NCBI GenBank assembly: GCA_002104945.1
Contig: MCFH01000034.1
Span: forward strand, 186,001 to 250,000
Reading direction: 5' to 3'
DNA: 64,000 bases
Origin: Piromyces finnis
Taxonomy: Eukaryota > Neocallimastigomycota > Neocallimastigomycetes > Neocallimastigales > Neocallimastigaceae
In this document: piece after piece, positions 55,919 to 64,000 of the stretch
Position numbering within the stretch: position 1 is the stretch's first letter
Layout: each line of letters starts with the position of its first letter
Position numbers and translations under genes: made by a program
Notes under the pieces: model-generated
Seen by the model: the letters and a program-made list of their open reading frames with translations, nothing else
What the model was told of the DNA's origin: nothing
The model's database searches: none

Positions 55919-57419
55919 TTTTTAATTTCTTTTTATTTTTAGTATATATATAATATATAATATATAATAATGTGATTATTAATAATATTATATTATTTCA
56001 AATGAAAAATAATTTTACTTTATATTCTGAAAAAATATTAAAAAAGCATTTTAATTTTTTTTATTTTTAAGTCATTTTTATCAATATCATTATTCATTTT
56101 AAGTTTTGTATGAAAATATTATATAGATAAAAGAGAATGAATAAATAGTAAATTTATAAAATCATAAAATAATGTTCATAAAAATCATAGTTCACTACAG
56201 TAAATGGTGATTTTTACTATTGTTATTACTAAAAGAAATAAAAAATAATGTTTATAATATTTACGTGATTCAAATCCAAATCAAATATTTTGGCTTATTT
56301 GAAAAATATTATTTACAATTTGTAAAATAAATTTTATTTTAATATTCAATATTGAATAATAATCAATACTAATTTTGTTCTTTTTTTTTTTTTAATTGCC
56401 TTTATTTAACCTTCCTTTATTTTTTTATTTGAATATTAAATAAAGCAAAATAATATCTTGCTTTGTATATGCAACCTTTGTTTTTATTTTTTTAAAGAAC
56501 AAAAGATGTTTCCTATTTTTTAAAGTTTAATATATTTTTGATTTTTTTATAATAAATTTAATTTATTTGACTATTACACAAAAAATAAAATAATTAAATT
56601 AATATATATTAAATTAATAATAATTAATATATTACATGTCAAAAAACTTTTTTAATTTCTTTTTTTTTTTCTTACCATAGTTTTTATTGATACATATCAT
56701 GATTTAATAAGTAACTAACGTACCTATAGTTAATTTAAATATAGTAAATAAAGATAAAATAATAATAAAAAAAAAAAAAAAAGACTAATTATGAAAAATA
56801 AAAAGTTAATCTAACAAATTAAAATCAAATAAATTATTTTTAAATATAAATTTTTCCTATAAAATAAAATAAAGTCTGAAATAATTCAAATGAACAAACA
56901 TATAAAAAAAATTATATATATTAACTTGACATAAATATTTTTAGTAATAGGTTTAAGTACAAGTAAAAAAGTAAATGTTTAAACAGTATATATTTCTCAT
57001 TTAATTATTAAATAACGGAGTATTTTTAAATAATCAAAAATCTTTTTAATGAATTTTTCTATTAAATTATTAAATAGAAATAATACAAAATACACTAGCA
57101 ATTTTAAATAAAATGACTAATAAATATTAATTATTTATGTTCAAATGATTACTTTTTTAATTATAATTATTAATTTTGTTGCTTTGACTGAATTAATAAA
57201 GTTTTCTTCTTAATTACTCTTATTTCATATTTTAAACAAAAAAAATGATAATAATAATGATAATAATAAAAAAAAAAAGGAAACCTCAAATTTTTAATTA
57301 TAATGATTTTATTTATCTAAATTTCTATTATTGATATAATGAAAATAGATGATATTTATTAACTATATGTTTATTAAACACACATATATTTATAAAATAT
57401 TTAAATATATAAAATGACT
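55919..57419. other. Intergenic region upstream of PSD2
   Basis: About 1.5 kb of A/T sequence between the PSD2 start and the stop of the Hint protein gene (both minus strand). It holds the PSD2 promoter. I see no exon, RNA gene or distinct motif. Confidence 0.5.
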
Positions 57420-60074
57420 TTAATATACAGGAATATCTATTTTATCATTTAAATCATTTAATGATTTTAAAGTAGTATACTCATATTTTATATCCTGTGT
57501 TTTATAATAATTCATACAAAATTGATTTTCGTCATACTCAAGTTTGTTAAAGTCTAATTCTTTAATATGAATATAACCATTAGAATAACCAATAGGATCT
57601 CTTTCCTTTAAATCTTTTAATACTAGCTCACTTCCAAAATATGGATGTTTTAGAATATTATTATCATCACGATTATGGCCTAAAGTAATTGCTTTGATTC
57701 CATTATCAAATTCGATTTCATATTTTTGGTTATTATCATCTTGAAGAATAACATTAAACCAAGAATTAACTGAAACTTCTTTTGGGTTTACAAGATCATT
57801 TGGGAAATACCAGTTATTATCAATGGCAATAGGATGATATGGTGTTAAAAGAACACCATTTATATCACACATGTAAGGTTTTCTTTTTTCATTTAAAGTT
57901 TGTTCTATAACGCATTTAACTGCCGCATTGTTATTAAGAAGATCACCTTTTTTTAAATCTCTAACACGTTTTTTTTGATAATTTGCTAATAATATGCATG
58001 CATCACCATTAAAGCATCCTCCATGACGATTAATAAAATATTTCATTTTAAGATTTGGTTTTCTTCTTTCAGAACAAGTTTCCGAGGCTGAGTCACATAA
58101 TAGCACTGGTCTTGTTAAACATCTTGAAGTTTCATTAATACTAGGACGCATATCCATTCTTTGATAAGATAGCAAAGGATTATTTCTAGCATTCATTGAC
58201 GTAATTGATGAATTATACGAATCAGAAATACTTTGTTCTTCAGTTTCAGGTGGTGGAAGATTAACAAATATTGTATTAGCCATTTTTCTGTAAGCATTAA
58301 AAACTTCATGAGTATAATATTGTAATGATTGATCTTTGAAATTACCGCATTGCTCATATTGATGGAACCTTAGGAAAGAATTAATATAACATTTGCCCCA
58401 AGTACCATAATACAATATACTAATAGCTTTTTCTACTTGGCCATGATTTGGATTAGAATTGGTAATATCAATAAGTAGATTTTTTACATACTTTGTTTTA
58501 TATTTTAAGTTCGTTAATATTTTAATATAATCACTTAAAATTTTATTGGCCTTTTTATTCTCATCCTCATCAAAAGATATGTTTTTTAATTTAACGATCT
58601 TGTTAAGAACAATTACCAATTTATTTCTTAAAAGTTGATTTAAAAGTCTTTCTTCATATTGAATTTTTACTGAATCATTTTCTTCAATAGGAGCACTAGT
58701 ATCTATTTTTTCAACTTTTTCAATCATATTATCAATTTCAGAATCAGAATCATCAGAATCAAGTAGTTCACTATCACTATCAGAATCAGATTCGTTGTCA
58801 TTATCATCAGATTCCTTAAGTTCTTTTTCTAACATTTCATCCATATATAATTGAAGATTAGAACTTTCATTATTAATAGGAACTTCAAAAACTTGATTTG
58901 TCATTGGAATTTCAACAGTAACTTTTGTTTTATCAATTAGTTTTTTATCGATTTTAAATATAGCATTTCTATACGTTGCTCTATATAATGGTCCAATTGT
59001 CATTGTTTTTTTAACATCCTCTCCTTGTTTTACAATTACTTTAATGATTGGAGTAATGGTGGAAAGAAGATTAGCCATATAATTAATAAAAATTGTTCCA
59101 ACCATTGTGCCATCTGGACAATATCCATAAATACCATTACCAAGATTTGCTATATCAATTAATAATTCAGGTCCAGCATCATTACCAAATGAAAATGTTG
59201 AAATACTAAATTTATCATCACAAATTTTTAATGTATCTTTTAATGTTTGATATACTCCATTTGGTGGATTGTAATTGGAGTCACCATCTGTAAATACCAT
59301 TATTGATTTTTGATAACTTTTATATGAAATAGACTTTGATATATCAATAGCTTCCTTAATACCACTCCAAATATTAGTTTTTCCATAAGCTGTCATAGTG
59401 TCAATATTAGTAATAACACTATTTTTTGTAAATTTATTAATTAATATTGTAGGTCTTATATGAACATTAGACTCACCATTAAATGTTACAACACTAAACA
59501 TATCACCTTTTCTTAATGTGGAAACAATAGTTTTAAGTGAATGCTTAATCAATTCAAGACGAGAAACATATTGAGCTTCCAAATTTTCAACATTATTACA
59601 ACAGTTAGTTCTCATAGAACCAGATATATCAACAACACAGATTAAGCATACTGGTGAGGTGGTCCTTATTTTCTTTGGCTTCATCCATACATGAAGTGAA
59701 TCTTTACATAATCCAGTACTTTTATCTCCAGCAATAATACGTGATTGTAATTCTTCAAATTCAACTTTTTTGGCTTCTGAAGCCTCCGTTATAATCGATA
59801 AATTTTTTATTTTTTCATTAATATTAATATCCTTTTCTCCAATGTTATGCTCTTTAATATAATTTTCGATTAAACTTTTTAAAGAATAGTTAATAACACC
59901 ATCACTAAAATTCATTGGCATTTTAGTTAATGGAGAGACTTGTTTTATTTCTAAAGCTTTCTTAATAGCTTCTTTTTCATAGGTTTGTCCATCAGGCATA
60001 ACCATAGGTTCTTTCATAATTTCCAAAGTAATTGGACATATAAATTCATTTGGAATTTCATCAGTATTATTCAT
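57420..60074 (-). CDS. U-box / vWA / Hint (Vint) fusion protein
   Basis: A single uninterrupted frame of 884 residues. Residues 8-77 form a U-box (IPNEFICPITLEIMKEPMVM, PDGQTYEK), the RING-like E2-binding fold of ubiquitin ligases. Residues about 140-340 form a von Willebrand A domain with a complete metal site: DxSxS at 149-153 (DISGSMR), Thr in AYGKTN near 233 and Asp in FTDGDSN at 263. Residues 345-405 match the conserved post-vWA region. An acidic Asp/Ser stretch (421-447) precedes a helical part (475-605). The C-terminal Hint domain begins HGGCFNGDACILL with Cys687 and shows LTPYHPIA (His747), ITLGHNR (His800) and HPYFGSELVLKDLKE. Hint domains self-splice or self-cleave in inteins and hedgehog. 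Activity here is untested; the predicted product would cut before Cys687. No intron, unlike most neighbours. Confidence 0.92.
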   Translation of the reverse strand: MNNTDEIPNEFICPITLEIMKEPMVMPDGQTYEKEAIKKALEIKQVSPLTKMPMNFSDGVINYSLKSLIENYIKEHNIGEKDININEKIKNLSIITEASEAKKVEFEELQSRIIAGDKSTGLCKDSLHVWMKPKKIRTTSPVCLICVVDISGSMRTNCCNNVENLEAQYVSRLELIKHSLKTIVSTLRKGDMFSVVTFNGESNVHIRPTILINKFTKNSVITNIDTMTAYGKTNIWSGIKEAIDISKSISYKSYQKSIMVFTDGDSNYNPPNGVYQTLKDTLKICDDKFSISTFSFGNDAGPELLIDIANLGNGIYGYCPDGTMVGTIFINYMANLLSTITPIIKVIVKQGEDVKKTMTIGPLYRATYRNAIFKIDKKLIDKTKVTVEIPMTNQVFEVPINNESSNLQLYMDEMLEKELKESDDNDNESDSDSDSELLDSDDSDSEIDNMIEKVEKIDTSAPIEENDSVKIQYEERLLNQLLRNKLVIVLNKIVKLKNISFDEDENKKANKILSDYIKILTNLKYKTKYVKNLLIDITNSNPNHGQVEKAISILYYGTWGKCYINSFLRFHQYEQCGNFKDQSLQYYTHEVFNAYRKMANTIFVNLPPPETEEQSISDSYNSSITSMNARNNPLLSYQRMDMRPSINETSRCLTRPVLLCDSASETCSERRKPNLKMKYFINRHGGCFNGDACILLANYQKKRVRDLKKGDLLNNNAAVKCVIEQTLNEKRKPYMCDINGVLLTPYHPIAIDNNWYFPNDLVNPKEVSVNSWFNVILQDDNNQKYEIEFDNGIKAITLGHNRDDNNILKHPYFGSELVLKDLKERDPIGYSNGYIHIKELDFNKLEYDENQFCMNYYKTQDIKYEYTTLKSLNDLNDKIDIPVY

Positions 60075-60937
60075 TTTTTTTTTTTTTTTTATTATTATTA
60101 TTATAGTTTAATTATAATGTCTATATAATGTGTAATGTTTACTTTCAATTAATTATTTAAATTAACTATAATTATAAATTTAATGTTTAAATTTATATTT
60201 GAATTTAAAGATTTTTATTTATTTAAAATAATATTGTCTTTTTTATTATATGCAAATTCCTTGTTAATATTGTATAATTCTTTTAATATTTATATATATA
60301 TTTATATAATTGTTTCTACTTTGAAAAAAAAAAAAAGAAAAAAGAAAAAATAATTGAAAAAAAGATATTAATTTTTATATATATTAATAATATAAAATTA
60401 ATATCAATTTTTATTCATTAATTACTGCCTTCCTTACACAAAATTTTCATAGTCAATTGTAGAGTCACATTTTTTAAAAAGTGAATAAATATGAAATTCA
60501 AATATTTTGTAATTTTATCATAATTTCCTTTTTTTTTTTTTTTTTAACTCTCTGTAAATATTTATTTACACATCAATTTATACTATTTATTATACTACAT
60601 ATGCAAATTAATTATAAATTTTTTTTTATAAATAGACACAAAAAAACAAAAATAATTTATATATTTCATAATATGTTTTAACCAAGTATGTGTATTTATT
60701 TAATGATATTTTATATTATAGAAATAAATATTAAAATATATATACATGCTTTATTTAAAATAAAAAGAATATAAATAGAAAAAATATCAACAAATTTATA
60801 AACTATTTATTTATCTTTTTTTTTTTTTTTAATTAAAAACGTAAATATTATTTTTATATTTAGTTTTTATTATATTTATTGTTTCTTTTTCTTAGTTTTT
60901 TAAAAATAAAATTACAGTTTTCAAAATCTTTTTTTTT
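60075..60937. other. Intergenic region, Hint gene promoter side
   Basis: About 0.86 kb of A/T sequence between the Hint protein start and the end of the Asn-rich gene. A T run directly follows the start codon region at 60077-60090. No gene signal is seen. Confidence 0.5.
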
Positions 60938-61070
60938 TCAAATGTAAGGTTTAGGTAAAATAGGAACATATTTCTCTCTATGTACAGGTGTTGTTGTAAA
61001 TGGTTTAACTTCTTCATTATTAATATTTTTATTATTATTATCGTTATTACTATTAATGTTATTATTATTA

Positions 61071-61102
<32 letters not shown>

Positions 61103-61297
61103 TATATTAATATTATTATTATTATTTATATTAATATTATTATTATTATTAATATTAATATTATTATTATTGTTATTACTATTGATGTTATTATTGTCAT
61201 TGTCATTATCATTATTGTTATTATTATTATTGTTATTATTATTATTATCATCATTATTATTATTATCGTTATCATTATCATTACTATTATTATTATT

Positions 61298-61362
<65 letters not shown>

Positions 61363-62827
61363 TATTGGTATTATTGTTATTATTATCATTACTACTATTA
61401 TCATTATTACTATTATTAATATTGGTATTGTCATTATTATTGTTATTGTTATTGTTATTATTATTATTATCATCATTATTGGTCAAATTTACACCTTTTG
61501 AATTTGATGATATGTTTAGTTTATTTTGAAAAGAGGGAATATTATTATTTTTATCATAATTGTCAGAGAAATTAGAGTTACCAAATGAATTATTAAAAGA
61601 TGGATTAAAATTATTAGGTTCATTATTAATAATAATATTGTTATTATTAATATTATTATTGTTGCTATTGTTGTTGTTATAACTATAATTATTATATTGA
61701 TAATTATTATTTTGGTTATAGGAATAATTTTGGGAATTATTATTATTAGCGTTGTTATTAACAGAATAAGTAGAGTTAGAATTCATATTATTATTAATAT
61801 TTCCATCGTGTTTATTAAAATTATCATTGTTTATGTAATTAAAATTTCCATTATTATTATTATAAGTAATATTGTTATTATCATTAGTTTCATCATTTGA
61901 ATTCATATTCCAATAATTATTGTTTGAATTTGGTGTAGCTGTAGAATTGGTAGTGTTATTATGTGATGAATTATTCATCATTTGATTATTATTGAAACTT
62001 GTTGGAGACTGGATTGAAGAAATAGAATATATAGATTGCTGAGAAGAAGAATTAGAATTAATTAATGTATCAGCATTTGAAATTGAATTTCCAGGACCAG
62101 TTTTATTAATAGTATTGGTTTTCACAGGTAAATAAGTTGAATTATTATTATTGAAATTTGAATTATTATTTATGGAAACACCATATACAATATTTGACTG
62201 CATTTCATCATAGCTATTATTATTACTTATAGTCATATCGTTATCATTAGAGTTTTTTTCATTACAGTAATTATAATTATTACTAGAATTATCATTAAAT
62301 TGGGATCTATTGTTGTTACTATATATGTTATTATTACTATTATTATCATTAATGGTATTGTTATTATTTTTGTTGTTATTATTATTATTGGTGGAGATGA
62401 TGTTATTATTATTGTTATAATTGTTGTTGTTAGAATTCATAAATTGATTGGAAATAGAGTTATTATTATTATTATAAGTAAATGATGAGTTACTGTTGTT
62501 AAAAAAATTATTGTTGTTGAAATTATTTGGAGTGGATATATTATTGTCAGTATTCATGTAGCCATTATTATTATTTCCATTATTAAAATTGGAATGAATA
62601 TTATTATTGTTATTGAAATTGGAATTATTAACATTATTGCTACCACTTACATAATTAGCATTATAATTGTTTGATGGACCATTGAAATTATTATTTGAAG
62701 AATTATTTGAAAAAGAGTTATCTGTATTAAAAGGATTGATTGTATTCATTGTATTATTGTTGTTGGCGGCGTTGATGTTTCCATTCATATAATTATTAGA
62801 ATAATTTATTTGATTAGGTGAATTCAA

Positions 62828-62874
<47 letters not shown>

Positions 62875-64000
62875 TATAATTAAAATTATTATTATCGTTA
62901 TTATTTTTACAATTGTCATTGTAATTCATAGATATACTATTTGAATTACATGGAATAAATGTTGAATTATTATTGCAGTTATCATTGCCGTTATTCATAG
63001 TATTGTTATCAGAAAAATTGTTAGACTTATCATTGGTATTATTATTATCAATATTATCATTAATATTATTATTATCATTAGTATTATTATTAGGTATCAT
63101 GGAATAAGTAGAACATTGATTCATATTGTTGTTATTATTATTATTATTGTTGTTGATGATGTTGTTGTTATTATTATTATTGTTGTTGTTGTTGTTGTTA
63201 TCGTTATCGTTATTTATATTATTATTATTATTGTTGTTGTTGTTGTTGTTGTTATTATTATTATTAAATGAATTGCTGCTATTATTGTTGAAATTTACTG
63301 ATTCATTGACATTGGCATTAATATAATTATTGTCATTATTACAATAATCATTATTTTGGTTATCATTTAAATATTTTTCATTATTATTGAAATTGTTGTT
63401 AATATTATTGTTATTATTATTAGAATAGAATATTTCACTACTATTAATGTTATTGTTGACGTTGTTGTTAATATTCATTTCAGAATTAGTATTACTACCA
63501 TTGTTTTGTCCAAATGATGTAGCCAAATCCATCAATGCCATAACAGCAAAATTATCTGTATTATCTGAATTATTTCTACTACTATTGATACAGTCACCAT
63601 TAGCTTTATTATTTGTATTATTATTACCATTAAATTTATTATTATTTGGATTGTTTGATATATTGTAGTTAAAATTATTGTTTATACTACTGTTACAATT
63701 ATTAAAGTAAGGCATATTTGTTTCATTGTTATTATTATTACCATTATTCATGAAATTGTTCACTATAATTAGGTAATAAATAATTATTAGCAATATTATT
63801 TTATTTAATATATTTCAATTTATTAATAAAATAGCATATATATTTACTCTGACACTGCTGAGAATTATGTATATCACAGTTATTATTGATGTTATTAATA
63901 TTATGATTTTGGTTATAATTATTATTGTTATTTCCTTGGTTTTTATTATCATGATTCATAATATCATATTGGAAGTTGTTGTTATTGTTGTTATTAAAAT
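60938..64000 (-). CDS. Asparagine-rich, prion-like protein, 5' partial
   Basis: Two exons are seen: 63848-64000 (runs out of the window) and 60938-63762, joined by GTAAAT...TATAG in phase 1 to restore a Met codon. About 990 residues are visible, dominated by Asn with Ser, Asp, Tyr and Gln. Asn codons mix AAT and AAC, and Asp/Ser/Ile/Met interrupt the runs, so it is genuinely coding. Two islands stand out: a hydrophobic helix-like FAVMALMDLATSFGQ near 63520, and the C-terminal VHREKYVPILPKPYI after an Asn run. Any DNA-binding or catalytic domain would be upstream of 64000. It may be a transcription regulator or phase-separating scaffold, but this is inference. Poly-Ile and poly-Leu frames on the other strand are shadows. 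Confidence 0.8.
61020..61480. repeat. Coding trinucleotide repeat (AAT/AAC/GAT) near the Asn-rich protein C-terminus
   Basis: An imperfect ATT/ATC/GTT repeat on the plus strand encodes Asn with scattered Asp, Ser, Ile and Lys on the minus strand. The interruptions are synonymous and conservative, unlike the pure intronic ATT tract at 54851-54980. Confidence 0.85.
62831..63260. repeat. Further coding Asn-repeat blocks
   Basis: Pure ATT runs (62828-62872) and mixed GTT/ATT runs (63126-63260) encode polyasparagine in the same minus-strand protein. Confidence 0.8.

Noticed and set aside
60980-61529. Plus-strand poly-Ile and poly-Leu frames
   Set aside because: They are shadows of the AAT/AAC repeat coding for Asn on the minus strand; such homopolymers are not plausible proteins.

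Overview
The window is eukaryotic nuclear DNA of extreme A+T content. Genes are packed with short spliceosomal introns (donors mostly GTAAGT, GTAAAT or GTATAT; acceptors AG), and non-coding DNA is almost pure A/T with long homopolymers and AAT/AAAT microsatellites. The gene set points to a flagellated fungus, most likely an anaerobic gut fungus (Neocallimastigomycota). It includes a fungal Psd2-type phosphatidylserine decarboxylase (C2, EF-hand-like, PSD), an axonemal dynein light chain 4 (so a cilium or flagellum exists), a polyketide synthase end, and asparagine-rich low-complexity proteins. The organism is inferred from content and composition; no search was run. Dictyostelium has similar composition but lacks cilia.

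Layout. 1-1921: 3' end of a polyketide synthase gene (ketoreductase, carrier protein, thioesterase). 2703-4855 (-): DXO/RAI1 decapping enzyme. 5452-8257 (+): acidic, probably nuclear disordered protein. 8963-10587 (-) and 10829-13066 (+): divergent pair, exosome subunit RRP41 and RNA polymerase III subunit RPC4. 13598-16220 (-): actin-interacting protein 1. 17712-25235 (+): autophagy lipid-transfer protein ATG2 in about twenty exons. 25594-26138 (-): GC-rich tRNA-derived SINE-like insertion. 27221-28271 (+): AP-2 sigma. 29512-30231 (+): unrecognised protein. 31139-36094 (-): lipin/Pah1 phosphatidate phosphatase. 39131-39893 (+): small secreted cysteine-containing protein. 41575-44626 (+): F-box/LRR protein whose sixteen middle exons are each 69 nt, one LRR per exon. 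45344-47777 (-): DCAF12-like WD40 protein. 50867-51520 (+): DNAL4. 52196-55918 (-): Psd2-type phosphatidylserine decarboxylase. 57420-60074 (-): U-box/vWA/Hint fusion protein. 60938-64000 (-): asparagine-rich protein running out of the window.

Most genes are unlinked housekeeping functions: RNA decay and transcription (DXO, RRP41, RPC4), membrane lipids and lipid transfer (lipin, Psd2, ATG2), trafficking and cytoskeleton (AP-2 sigma, AIP1, DNAL4), and three possible ubiquitin-ligase components (F-box/LRR, DCAF12-like, U-box/vWA/Hint). The most unusual items are the U-box/vWA/Hint protein, the exon-per-repeat LRR gene, the SINE-like island, and very small exons: a 3-nt start-codon exon in AP-2 sigma, a 15-nt exon just before the self-cleavage motif of Psd2, and a 24-nt exon in lipin.
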